Shown: positions 37,501 to 52,200 of the stretch, piece after piece
How positions within the stretch are numbered: position 1 is the first letter of the stretch
Layout of the letters: each line of letters starts with the position of its first letter
Assembly: GCA_021229015.1 (NCBI GenBank)
Contig: CM037785.1
Location: 41,838,682-41,902,681, forward strand
Length of the DNA: 64,000 bases
Direction of reading: 5' to 3'
From: Solen grandis
Lineage: Eukaryota; Mollusca; Bivalvia; Adapedonta; Solenidae
The notes under the pieces: generated by a model
Told to the model about the DNA's origin: nothing
Seen by the model: only the letters and a program-made list of their open reading frames with translations
Databases searched by the model: none
Made by a program: the position numbers and the translations under genes

Positions 37501-40500
37501 AGATTTTATTAAATAAAGCCTTTAAAGAAGTGGATACTTCACTGAATGGATTTATTGGCTAAAGGCGGAAAATTGCAAGGAACATAATGGCGCACTTACC
37601 TTGTGATATTGCAAGATCACAGAATTTATTGTTTTATTGGGACTAGACAACAGAGATTTACAGCTCTGACAATCACAGCTCTGATTAGGGAAATTATATT
37701 ACACCTGTGGGCCAGCATTTATTGCTTACTCCTTAAAGGTGAGCCACTTATGAATTTAAAGGTCGGATAATAAATATGACATCTAGTCATTGGGACCAAG
37801 GCATTATTCTACTGTCTGGATTGAAATCACTGAGGATAGTGTATCCTGACATTGTTGTCGCTTGTCAGTGGTATAAGAGAGGAAGAGAGAGTGGATAAAA
37901 CCATTAATACTCAAATATGCTATAATGGCTTTGTTAGTGTAGCAAGTAATACAGTCAGAAGTCTCCACCAGAGAACCCCCCACCCCTCCAATCTATCAAC
38001 CCAGAGACAAGAAAGTTTATCAGGATGTTTTTAAAGAATAGAGTTTTTAATTTCTTCAAAATAAAAGGAGTACTGTACAAAATTTGAAATTTGTGAATTT
38101 AGGAAATTCTCATTTGAAAATTAATACTGTTGAATTCTAATACCAAAGGCAATTAAGAGAACAATATATAGGACTTTATGTTCATTAAACACATATAAAT
38201 TGTGATTTTCCTCCACAAAATTTTTGAAAATTTTAACCCTTTAATTTTCTTATCTACAGAATAGAAAGCTTGCATGCATGCTCTTACTGAAAACGATCTT
38301 ATTTTCTCCACAATGTCAAAATTCATTATGAAGGATTTGGGATTTTTGAGATGAGAAATAAATAACAACCTAAGCCTTACTGATATACCTGTGGGATTCT
38401 CTATGTGTTAAGTTCTCAAAAATACTTAAGTGCGATCTCATCAGGCTCAAACTTAAGCATCAGATTCAAAAGTTTCATTAACTGAAAGGCCATTTTTTAA
38501 GTCTGAGATTGAATATCGTACTTAAAAACAGTTGTTGTTTTTTAAGAACTAGAGGCCATCAAATATAGAATTTCTCTTTTGAAAATTAGGGTTGAATAAG
38601 TTTGTGAATCTCTATGTAAGTAATATAACATAACTACAGTTGAACCTGTATTAGTGGCCACCTGTAAAAGCAGCCACCTGTATTAGTAGCCACCTGTAAA
38701 AGCAGCCACCTGTATTAGTAGCCACCTGTAAAAGCAGCCACCTGTATTAGTGGCCACCTGTAAAAGCGGCCACCTGTATTAAGCAGTCATACTGCATTAA
38801 GCGGTCAGTTTTAATATCACCTAATTAGCATTTTGCTATACTTTTCACCTTCATTTGTGGCCACCTTTGTTAAGCGGCCATATTATCTTTATCCCCTGAA
38901 TGACCACTGAGCACAGGTTTGAGTGTGTATCATTCAATGATCTGATTTTGCCGAGCCTGTTTTATGACCTCATGAGACAGACCCTCCATCAGAATATGAT
39001 GGTGATCCATTACAACGCTGATGTTTAGGGTTTAACCCTTTCCCTCATAGAGGAAACTATGAAAAGACCTATGCGAACAGCATAAAACCAGATCAGCCTG
39101 CGAGTAACTCGCAGGCTGATCAGGTTTTATGCTGTTCGCTGCTCCTCAGTGTCTGGTGATGAGGATTTTACAATTAAATTTGGCAAGGTTTAACTGTGGT
39201 TTTCTGCAGATCAGGCTTTATGTGGTACCTATTGAGTGCGTCAAAATGAGTCTATATGAGGGAAAGGGTTAAACCTTAATGTTGTATTGTACTGGACATC
39301 AATATTTGACAACAATAAACAAACTATGAACCTGTCGTCCAAGATTTTATCCATCTAATACATTATAGGCATTAACATTATGATGGAGCAAGAAGTAATG
39401 GCTCTGAATAATGAAGTGATGTCTAGTCACAAAGCTTGTCATCTCAAGTCTGACATGTCCTCATGTCTGCCACTGTCGGTGTGTCTAGCCAACTGTTGTA
39501 GTATGACAAGGTCACGGCAGTGTGACCAACTGTCCTACTTCATGTTCACTCCTTCAAAACTATCTCCCTTACAAACCATCCCAGTCAAATTTAAGTCTCT
39601 TTTTTTTTTTAATGAGTTCTTTCAAATGAGCTAGAAACCATTTAGATGTGACCTACTTCACTTTTCTAACAGTAACACTGCTGAGGGCACATTTGACTGC
39701 CTTTGCAACCTGAGTGCAGACTAGAATCAGCCTGCGCATCCATACAGTCTGATCATGGTCTGCACCATTTGTTATTTCAGTCAATAAATTTTCAGCAATC
39801 ATCCCTAAAAACAACTAATAATACAGTCCAAAATGAAGAAAGGACCTGTCCAATTCAGTAATTTTGCAAGGTAAGTGTTTATAATTCCCCTGCTCAATCT
39901 GGCTTCACTTCATTTACTTCATTTCATTATCTTCTTCCAAACCAGTTGACTTTAAAATTCAAAGCTTGACATACCATGCATACAGCTTTTGATTAAATCA
40001 AACATAAAATGTTCAGAACATACCTTTACATACAAAAACCTACTTTGAAATTTCTATGAAAAAACCCTTAACAAACCTGTATGCTAAAAATCTGCTGAAC
40101 ATATTAGGATACTGGCTACATATCAATTGTATTAATTTATTTTGCTTGAGTCTTATCAACCTATGAATCTGGATATTTTTTGTCGTTATCAAATAGATGT
40201 AATGTAACTTCAATTCAAGCCTCATACCACACATAGTCTTGGAACTACCTTCATATGCTGGAGCATCAAGCAAGGGATTTATACCAGAACTATTTTTAAC
40301 AACTTATGGTGCAAGATATGAAGTATGTAGTCAGGGATTTAACCTATAACCTGCCAGTTATGGGGCGGACCACTGAGCTTAACGTGTTTGTATATGTATC
40401 AAAGTAAAATCCTGATAGGAATTGAGAAGTAGAAGACAACAGATAGAGTAGTAGAGAGCAGTGCATAAACAAAGAAGGGGAGACAACTTACACGTTCCCA

Positions 40501-43500
40501 GGGCCTGTCATGGATGTACACGTCTCTCGGGTACAGTACTCCGATATCACACCGTACATAAGGTTTACATGGTTAAAAAATGATATAGCTGAAATATACA
40601 AAAAAGACGAGGTCCGATGATATTTGTAAAGACAAGAAAAACGAGTTTCTTGAAATTATTAAATATTATATGGTGTTAAAGGTAAATATTTTTGAAAGAA
40701 GACAACATACATGTCATGGCACATTTTTTTCTGACTAACAGGTTAAATACTAGCTTAATATTTGTTTGTTCAGGGCTTAACATCCAACAGACAGTATTTC
40801 AGTCATTTGGAGACCATGTCTAATTGAGACAGATATAGTGCTGCTACACTGCAGTATCACGACGTAGACCCGTGATGTGATGTAGCATGATACCACACCC
40901 AGTCATATCATCCTGACCCCAGGCCCTGTGTTCTTGAAATACTTAAGTATGATCTCAGGCTCAAATTTGAGTATTATACTCAAATCTCTATTGACATTAA
41001 TGGGCATAGTTTGAGTTTGAGTTACTATGAAAATCATACTTAAGTACCTTTTTTTTTCCCCGAGAACAAAGGGCTAGGCCAACCAGTCCAGGAACTACCC
41101 TATATATTATATATATGCTAAGCACCAAGTGGGGAGCTACTAGTACCATTTTAAATGACTTTGGTTGTCACGACTTGGGATCAACCCCCTGTCCTCCTGC
41201 CCACTCTTACTATATGTATCCTTTAGATAGTGGTGTTTTGGGGGTTTTTTTCTAGAGAGGTTGTGGAGAAAAAAAAAACGTAGAAAACCCCAAACTTCTG
41301 AACAGCAACAAATTATATACCCTTTCACATACAATGAAAGACCAACCATGGACCCAACTGTAGATACTATCATTTTAATACACAGAATCAGGAATACTCA
41401 CTGTGGGTAGCTAGCCACTCATTGTAGTCAAGATACTCGGGTAGAGAGACTAGCCTGTAGAAGTCCGTGTCGGTGATGCGGTCCCGTACACACTCGTCTT
41501 CCAGGTACTGCCGGTACTCGTCCTGCAGGGGGGGCGTCGGGGAATCTTTGTCCTTCCGCCGGCCCTTCCTGTAACACACAAACATGTGCACCATATAGTA
41601 ATGAATAGTATAGTGGCAAGAGACTACTCACACACAGTTACACAAGCATGTATGTTCTGGAATCCACTGATCACATGATATGACAGTGTAACCATTGGAT
41701 AATCTGCAAGCTAATTTAAATATCCTTGAAAGGTTCATTAGCTGTTACAGAATAATGCCAAGAGTTACTTTTTTTGTACTAACCTTAAATATAATTTTAG
41801 ATTCGGTCTTATAGGTTATTATATGACCAGTTGAAAAGAAATATTTAATACTTAAATTAAAAGTTTCTAGTGATTTGTCCACTAAACAAGACCTGCTGAA
41901 AGAAATCCAGTCTATATCATTCTGAAAGAGATAACAGCGGTTACTTCCTTCATTAAATGAATACAGACCCTAACAAACTCTCAGCAGGTTTCTATCATCA
42001 TCTCTTGAAAACTTCAACAGTCCCCATACAAGACATCTCTCTTCCTAGATACCATAACTACAAGGCCAGTTTGATAATTTAACACCCAAACACAAACATG
42101 GCTGGGTTGTTGGACTGCTATCACTTCCTCTCTAAACATGGGCAACTGTTAAGTTTTGGGCTCCAAAATGAGAATCTATCAAAGCAGCTTATCTATAAAC
42201 AACTGTCCAAAATATACAACTGTCATTCTGAGCCTGTTTTCCCCTACCCTGAGTTAGGTCAAGAACCAAACTGGACAGGCCTGTGTTTAATATGGCAAGT
42301 ATGTAGACATAGCCAGAAGTCTAAATTTTAATGGGTTGAAAAATCAATTCAACATCTCCAGTAATTATCAATGCTATTTATCACAACTTTATTAATTCCG
42401 ATTTATTTTCTTATTTAAATCCAGCTAAATTAACATTTAACACAATAAAAGTGCAGCAACATACGTAATAATTATTTTCAAATGTCTTTGAATTCTGCTC
42501 TCTTTTATATTCAATAAACATGCAACACAATTGGAGCCGAGCCAAAGCTAGGACAACTCCATTTATAGTTCCTTAGGGCAGACAATGGAAATTCAGTGCA
42601 TTAATATAGCATACAGGTAACACATGGGTCATTTCAAAATAAGATTTCTTGCTCCATGAATAATCTGAAACCTGGTGTCTCACTTCCAGACCTAAACAAC
42701 ACCTTGAATCATACTTAACTGTAACCATAAATATTGTATTGATCAAATTTTGGCAGGCCTACAAGTCTTGTATACAGGGTATCTGATGACTGTTTATAAA
42801 CACAGCTGGTATATGTCTTGGCTTTATATGGTGTCACAGGATCTTGAAGGGGACTCAGATATGCTGCATTTGCATCATCTAAAGTCAGCTAACTGTAGCA
42901 CACAAACATTTGTTTCTTGAAAAATAAGTCATTGTTTATAAATACATAAACTGTGGAAAATAAGCTGAGTACATTCTGATGTTTGAGATATATTAAAATC
43001 CGTGCTAAACTCTTTTTTCATAGCATTTCACAAGCTTTATTGAATATCGTAATTATTTTAGGAAAATATTTAAATTTTCATTTAATGAAACATACTGTAA
43101 TAAAGCTAAATATACATTTGTTTCTTTCCAAATCCTTACATGTGTAATCTTTTTTAAATAGTTTTCTCAGCAATCTCTAAACATTTATTCATATAAAAAA
43201 TAACAATAGAATTTTTTTTTAAATGTCAAAATAAGATTTGACGTATTCCAAGAACTACCGAGAACCTTTGACCACTGGTTGAGGAAGACAGACAGAAAAA
43301 GACAAAGACAGACACACACACAATCCCCCCCCCCCCTTGTCAAGGTATACAATCTAACATTATATTCTGCAATCAAAATATTGCCAAGGTTCACTTACTC
43401 TGAACCTATTCACAGACAAGGCATTCACATTATAACATTAATAGCAGACATTAGAATTGCATTAGGATAAACATTAACCAATGACATTGGCATGTATACC

Positions 43501-46390
43501 TTTCATTAGTTTTGACAAATGACATACATGACTGTGTTATGTCATTCAAGAACATATGCATGGAAGCGACAGTTAAGGACATGAAACCAGTAAAACTTGC
43601 ATTTTCTCTGTACAATATGGAAGTAGTTTAGACTAAACAATGTATGACATTTGTATATTGAAAAAAAATACATAGTAATATTTTTTATCTTCTACTTATT
43701 TTACAATGAACAGAACATAATGACTTGGAAAAAAAAGGATCGGTACTGTATTGTATTGAAGACAATAGTGTTCCCTTGTTTTTCCCCCATAACTTGGCTC
43801 ATGACATATCATATTGAGGAAAGGAGAAAACTTGAACCTCAAAAAAAGTAAGAGATATGGTATTTCCATTCTCCTGAAAAATTACACAAGATTGTTTAAA
43901 ACAAAATGAAGTTCAATACTTTTAAATAACCTATAAATGCTGTAACTCTACAATCTCCACCCCATGCTCCTCGGGCTTTAAAATAACAACAAGGACAACA
44001 AAACACCTACTCAAACAGACCAGAGACACAAGTTACCCTGCGGAAATATTCAATTGATGAAGAGACAAAATTGATGAAATTAGTTCCCAAATATCTGTTT
44101 GGACACCAAAACAAAAGACATAACTCTGAGCACCAGAATGCTTTGTTAATACATACTTGACTGCACTGACTTTTCAACACTGACGGAGGAAAAAATCAAT
44201 TATGAAAGTTTGAAATATACAAGATGGGCAGACCCTGACCTTGACCCATCTTTAATCGGCACCTAAGATTAATAATACCCTTCCAGATCTAGAGTAGATC
44301 CAGTCTGTGGCTCGAAAAAGGCTCTCGCCATGGCAGCCCCCATTTCACAATTGTCCAACATGTGATTAAAGCCATTTAGTTTCTGGCAATTTAAGTGCTA
44401 TCAATTTTGATACCCAGAGGAATTGTAGGAGTTGATTACAGCCCTGGTACCTAGTGTTTTATTGGCTATCAGTACCGCAGGCCTTAATTGATACAGTAAA
44501 ACAGGGGGACTGAGGATCAATACTGGATTTCAAATGTAAATCAACATGCCATGTACATCAGCTATTTAACCCTTTCCCTCATATGGACTCATTTTGACGC
44601 ACTCAATAGGTATCACATAAAGCCTGATCTGCAGAAAACCAAACTCAAACCTTACCAAATTTAATTGTAAAATCCTCATTACGAGACCACTGAGGAGCAG
44701 CGAACAGCATAAAACCTGATCAGCCTGCTACTCGCAGGCTGATCTGGTTTTATGCTGTTTGCATAGGTCTTTTCATGGTATCCTCTATGAGGGAAAGGGT
44801 TAACTACTTTGACTGGAAAACCAACAAAGTTTGCATTTCAACATAGTCCTGTCAGCATCTTTTTAGCAACATATTTTACGGTAACTAATTTTAGAAACAT
44901 CTTCCTGCTCTTTTGTGTAAATCATTGCCATATGACAACTGTACCATTAAGTTGGATTCTTAGCACAAAACAAATGTGAAAAAAACTCTTGGGATCTAAA
45001 GATGACTATAAATTCAGAGCAATAAAGTGAGTCTTTTAATTTTTCAGATTTATTGTGTCTGGGGCACTTCAAGGACTGCTATGATTAATGCAGACTTAAT
45101 GCAATAATGATAGTTACCGCTATTTTGGAGTTCATCATCGCAGGGAATTCAAATAATTAGGTTTGAACTTATTTTTTTATTTTTTTTTGCATCGATTCAG
45201 AATCAAGTTCTAACAACTTACGCAAATTTCTTAAAGCAGTGGCCTGGTGATGTCCATGGTGTTTAATGCCATTTCAAGCAGTCACAAACCTTTTGCCTCG
45301 ATTCGGAGGAGAAAACTGCTGTATTTTATTTCTTCATCAGTTTTAATGAGATTCTTATGTCAGATGTATAGTATTTAAAAACATTTGGGAAGACCTTAAT
45401 AGTTTGTGAAATTTTGTTTGTTATTTCAAAAAGCACATCACTAAAAATCTTTTCCTGAATTATTAAGGAATACTGTACATCGGACAAAAGAATCCTAAGT
45501 TAGGGACAGTTAGAGCACACTTTTTTGCTTCACATGTGCTATAATCTCATTAAAACTGATAAAGAAATTAAATTCTTACTCTGAATCGAGGTAAAAGTTG
45601 CCACTTGTGATGGCTTAAAATGATGTCAGATACCACATGGTAAGGCCACACTGAATGTTGTCATACAGAGTCCCTTTGCAGTATTGTAAATTTTATTGCT
45701 TCATAACATGATTTATCATTCTAAGTATCTCAAATGTGCAGTGAGTGTGACAAGGCCTTGTTAGCTGTCGGCTTCGAAACTACAGGTCTCTGCAAAAGCA
45801 AAACTAACCTATGTGCCTCTACAGCTCTGGAAATATAGTATATTTTAATCATATATGAATGTATTGCATTAAATTGAAAAATTTTCCCTACTTATACATG
45901 ACTCACAGAGAACAAAAACATGGTTGGAAAAATAGATATATATTTTTTTATGTCTATGCGAAACATGTATTTCTCATTATTACTTGTTATTCATAGTAAC
46001 ATACATCATGATGGATATATATGTCACAATGACATTTAATTTTCGGCGTTTGCTCCAAGTTAAACCAAAATTAATACACAGTTATCTGTCAGGTGTTAAA
46101 TTCTGCGATATCGTCTGTAATGGTTGACCGCATTATGAAAGTAACTTTTTATTTTGCTCAACAATACAAAAAGGTGACTGGTTTAAATTGTTACAGCAAA
46201 AACTGGAAAGACCTAGATATACCTGGAAATCTTCTTTTTACCTGAGTAATAGCTTTTATAAAAGATCTTGAATCAAGCTTTGAAGCCATTATTCGAACTT
46301 GTATTCATGATCTGGTGTCTGTTACAGGATTATTTTGCATTCATATGGCTAACAATAAGACAACTGCTTCCAAACAGAAAATGTCTTCTT

Positions 46391-46421
<31 letters not shown>

Positions 46422-49165
46422 GGGGTGTTAAACCCAGGTCAATCACAGATTACATAAAACCCCAATGCTGCATGCTATTGGACAATCCAAAAAATCAATT
46501 TAAATATAATTGTAAACATTGGGGAATATATCCACTGCTGGAAAACTTTGCAAAAGCTAGAATGAAAATCAAGGTCACCTGGATGTTTATGAGAATGACA
46601 ATATCGGTCACGTGTTTGGCCATCATTCTAATCTAAAGAAGAATTAATACACACACACTAAGTTAAATGAGCATCCTTTCAGATGGAAAACACACCTTTT
46701 ATAAAAACTTACCAAGGGTGAAACTAGTTGGAGACTGTTCCAGTTTACTTACCTGGTCATCCAACTTGTGGGATACAGAGTCAAGGGTATATCTTTTGTT
46801 CCCTGGACCAACTCTGACACAAGGTTTTGTGCGGTATGATGAATTAATCCCTTAAATTGTTATGTTAGCCGTAGTTCAAACTCCTGCTGTGGCAGGCAGG
46901 CCTCGCTTGTTAATGTATGACTGACATAAGAAACAGAGCGCTCTTAAAGCTTTCAGCTGGTTCATTTTATATCATCCCTGGATACAGGGCCATCTAAATG
47001 GTAATATATTACTTTCATTTCACATCTGCAGAAAACGAATTGAATCAGATAAGCTGTACTTGTATTACTTTTATAACAGCTGCCTCTGAGTCTCACTTTA
47101 ACATGTATCATTGTCAGGTATATCAAACATAACGCTCTAATAAATCCTGGAACAGGATCTAACTTCACAACCTTGACATGGAGATGTGTGCAATAAGTTC
47201 ACTTACTAATATTTTTACATCAACAGAGAAACAAGTTCTTAAAGCTTAATAAACAAATCTTTCACGATTACTGGGTTGAACCAGTACTTTGCAAAGGTCA
47301 TGAAAATATTAAGGTTGCCACGGTGACTGTGGGTTATGCATCAGTCCATACTGTATTATTTTCTCTTTCTGATTAAAGAACAAAATAGTACATAAAATAC
47401 ATCAAAGTGAAAATTTCATTCTAGTAACCATATTCATAAACTTTCAACTTCCCCAGACACTTTTTGAATGTAAACTCTAGTGTACTGCACTGTATAATTA
47501 TACACTGTAAAATCATTTATTTTCATTGACATTAAATTTCGTGGAATCTGTGATTAAATCAGTTTCGTTGGTACATATATTCATGGAACCATGTTCTAGA
47601 AAACAATGTCATGAGGCCTATGAAATAAACAGTTTTTATGGGGATAAATATTCGTCGATAAATTCATCCACGAAATCAACGAAAATTAGTTCCCCACAAA
47701 AATTCATGATTCTACAGTACGCCTCATAGTTTTTCCAAGAAATGAATGTTAAAACTTATTTATTTTACGTTGACTGGGAGACAAAGTTCTTACAGCTCAT
47801 ACTAATCCCTCCCACAGTTCCTGTGATTGACCAGAGCTTTGGATCTCAGAGGGCTTAGAAAAATCCTTGCCCACCCCCCAGGTTCAAACCTTCAATTCTT
47901 TCTTTTCTATTAACCCTTTCCCTCATATAGACTCATTTTGACGCACTCAATAGGTACCACATAAAGCCTGATCTGCAGAAAACCACAGTTAAACCTTACC
48001 AAATTTAATTATAAAATCCTCATTTCCAGACCACTGAGGAGCAGCGAACAGCATAAAACCTGATCAGCCTGCAAGTGACTCGCAGGCTGATCTGGTTTTA
48101 TGCTGTTCGCATAGGCCTTTTCATGGTGTCCTCTATGAGGGAAAGGGTTAAGCCTCACTTCATTGAAGCCTCACTTAATTGAAGACAAACAACATGATGG
48201 GCTGCATATTTACAACCAATACCATCAGATATTGCAGCATATTGAAGTGTAAGAGACCAACATATATGTTTGGATTTTACATCCCACCACCAGTACTACA
48301 GCCATTTGGAGGACTATGTCTTCAGGAAATATACAATGGCATGATACTACACCCAGCCACATTACCCCAACACCTGGCCAATCAGTCCTGAAACTACCTG
48401 TGATATATGAAGAAAGCCCACCAGTATCATTTGAAAGACTATGGAAGTTGCAGCTGGGAATTAAACCCACCTCTCAGATACAGGGGGCAACCATAAGGGA
48501 GCAATAATAAAAACATTTTTTTTAAAAAAACATAGCTACAGGAAGGAAAATGTGCTCTGTCATGAATGACATTTAATCTTCAGGTAAACAATCCGGTTGT
48601 TTAATTTGTTTAAGTGAACTATTTCTGTCAAGCACTCAATCTGAAAACAATCACAAAAACACATTGCACGAATGTATTGGTAGGTTATACTGCTGAGTAT
48701 AGATATTTGTATCGTGTTCTTGAATATAAAATCTGTACTACAGAATAAAATATGGCAATCATAAAACTATATAAATTAAGTTTTGACATGCTATTCAAGT
48801 TATGCATTTGAGCATTTTTCAAGAATTTTCGGCCCAAGGCTAAGTTTAAGAACTTGTGTAGAAACTTTTGAGATAGCAATATCAATATCCTGAAATGTCA
48901 TCTTAAATTTATCCAAGCATCAATTAACAGGAGAATGCACAATGAACATGCACATTTGAAGTGAAGTAGCAAATTATGTATAACCACACAAACCACTTTG
49001 AAACAGAAAAGGGGGCTATAATTCTTGTAAAATCCTTGACAGAGTTATCTTCACTTATCTGCTGATTAGTCAAGGGATTATCTAGGTAAATGATTGTTGC
49101 AAGGGAATGACACAGATTGCAATAATGAATATCTTCAGAAAAACATTGTAACACTGACTTAGATA

Positions 49166-49252
<87 letters not shown>

Positions 49253-52200
49253 ACAGTCAAGCAGTACAACACAACCAATGCAAATGTATACAATCTGCAA
49301 GTCAAAAGATACTTTAAACTGCTGTATATGATAAATTATGCAGTCAAAAATTCCAACGTTCTATCAAACTTTTAAAACAACAGTGCATCATCATTATTAT
49401 CATTCGATTCTAGTAATATATATACATACAAAAACATTTCAATTGCCTAAATTGTTTCTTTCAATCAAGTAATGGAATAGTACTTACCAAAAATTGAAAA
49501 CAAACAGCATCCCTGTTGTCATAGTGGACTAGGTCAAGACACTGAAGACACCCAAGTTAATACACAGATTGATGCAGTCGACTTAGGGCTCACAAGTCCC
49601 TGATTCACACTGACATAATCCCTTGATCCCCTGCTTTAAGCAGTAGTCAAATAGTTCACTATTGCACTAGCGGCCGGATTGCCGACATGTAGGTGTGTGT
49701 GGTAACAGCTGATGCTGCAGGTAGGATACTAAACTGTACTATAAGGTACTATCAGCATTAATTATTGAGCCTGTGACTGATGGTGGAAACACTGTAAAAA
49801 TCAATGGCCAGTCCATCCAGGTATGTATACAGACACTAAGTCAGCAATATACTTTGTAGCCAAACTGGTACGTCCAGGTACGGGCTACATGTATGTATGC
49901 ATTAATTAGTCCTTAATTGAGAATATGTCCTCTTGCCACGCGATCTCTGTTAATAACAAAATATTGACACATAAAGTTTAAAGCCATGTGATGCTTACTG
50001 AGAGATTATGTCTAAATCTTCCTTCACTTTAGTGTCACAAATACGGTATATATCATTATTTTAAGTAGCTCTACGGGAAAGTTGAGGGAAAAATCACATC
50101 ACTTACCGTACTAAGATACAGTTTATAAAATTGTTTGTTAATTGGGTATAATCTCCCATCAGCAGTATTAGTTCAAGAAACACATTTGTGTTCAATTGCA
50201 ATTGGATTTAAAGTATCTGATAATAAAATAAATTGCCTAAAATGTTTTGCTTGAAATGCTTTACAAGTGACTGTGTGAAATTGACTGATCACTGCAAGAT
50301 GAAAAACCATGTATAAGCAGCATTGCTTTGCTTCATACCAAACAGTCTGGTGATAATGTAACGTTCCTTAAGGTAATCCATCCATCATTAAATTGTGATC
50401 ATGGTCCATCAAGTGATCATGGGAATTTTATAGTAAATGCAAGCCTTTATAGACTTGGAGCAAATGAGTCTATAACTCCAAGTCAATGGACATGTGCATC
50501 TCTGCACTAAAACCTTTTAAAACACTCAAAAGATCATGATTATAATTTAATAAAGCTGACAAAGTAACTGTCCCCTATTACTATTTATGCTCTTTGAATA
50601 TATTGGCCATCAGTCCTTGTATAATGTTCCAAACCAGTAAGACAAGTTAAGCAAGCCTGTGAGTGATTCAGACACATCTTACAGTGATTAAGTTAAGCTA
50701 AGTTGTAATGGTGTGAAATATCATATTGTTGCCAGATTGCAAATGTACATAGCAAAGATGAAAAAGCTCTAACAGATACTGCAGGTACTTTAAAAGAGTC
50801 ATTGTATATGTCAAGATGTAAAAGTTTTCTTAGATAACGATTATAAAGACTAGCAGTTTGCAAATTTACTCAAATAGAGCAACTGGAACATTGTGCAACA
50901 AAAAAAGACTTCAAGCAAAAACTGATTGTGTATTCATGATTTCCAACAGAAAACCAGGTAATTACAGGTTTGCTATTCTGGACTGTACCATTAGCTATCC
51001 CCCAATTAATCAGAGGTCACAACTGTATCTGACACATGAAGTAAGTAAGAGGCACTACAAGATATCAGAGCCATCCCCTGGCATTTATGACTACCAGCCT
51101 CTGCTACTGGTAACCTACTGCTGCACTGTGAGGGAGAGACACGCCTTAGTGTTACTCAAAATGATGCTTAACAGCCATCCCTGAGTTAGAAGTCTCCAGA
51201 GTTTGCAGTGAATTATAATATACCCTGCTTGTACCTAATATCAACCTTTTACCTAAATAAAAGACTGGCAAACACAGCAAACCCAGATCTGAGATAGTTC
51301 CTTTGAGAGACTGTCTGATCAGGGTCCCCCCTGTTTGCTTAAAAAAATATGTAGCTGACAGGTTTTTTTATACAATCTGCACAACAAAGAATATCTGATG
51401 CTCCATAGCATGTTCCATTTAAAGTTTCAGTAAACTGATATTCATGAAGTCATGAAGTTGTACATGAATATTCATAAGGTAATTATATAGGGTTATTTAC
51501 ACTAGGTTAACCACTGATCACATGATATCCCAGTATAGCTATTAGATAATCCGTTTATCTTATTTGAATATGTATCTGTAAATACCAGAAATGTCCAATG
51601 CAGATTGCTATCACAAATATGAGTCTAACAATTACTCACAGAATGCTGTATTCAGATTAAAAACTAATTAATTATCCAATAGATACATTGGGACAACTAT
51701 GTGATCATTGGTTGACTTAGTTTGCACAAAAGAGCACATTCATAAATTCCCTTGTGATATTGTTTGTGAGCAATTTAATCAAGAAATAGATATAAACTGG
51801 AAAACAATCCTTTATCAAAGAGAAGGATGGGGCTTGAATATTGCATGCAAAAACTGGAAGGCTCCATCCCATTATCAAGTTCACAGACAAGATGTACAAG
51901 GTTAGTGCTCGTCTTCCAGACAAACGAACCCTCATCAGTAACATTTAATCACTGAGTGCTATTGTGAAATTCTGCAGCTTCATCATCACTTTGGAAACCC
52001 TCCCATAACAGTCCTATCATGCAGGCCTAGAGGTTTGCATGATAGCATGATGCTATGAGTAAAGCCCTCATATAATTATGTGTGCTAAGATTTGACACTG
52101 TAATTGCAAACAAATAAATTTCCAATGATCCTGACACAGAATATAATTCTTTAAAAGCATATGAAAAAGAAAGTATGAGAAAAAAGAGCATTCATCAAAC

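Larger units (their letters stand above)
24498..40491 (-). other. MOB2 intron 3
   Basis: 16-kb GT-AG intron. It holds the assembly gap, the complete Mutator-like element, seven piggyBac-like MITEs, minisatellites and SINE fragments listed separately. Between these is AT-rich DNA without credible exons on either strand. Confidence 0.8.
40589..41401 (-). other. MOB2 intron 2
   Basis: 813-bp GT-AG intron, most of it occupied by a SINE family C copy with a nested MITE. Confidence 0.85.

Noticed and set aside
46240..46295. Another MOB2 first exon (ATG GCT TCA ... CAG before GTAAAAAG)
   Set aside because: It ends in phase 0 and would shift exon 2 out of the Mob reading frame.
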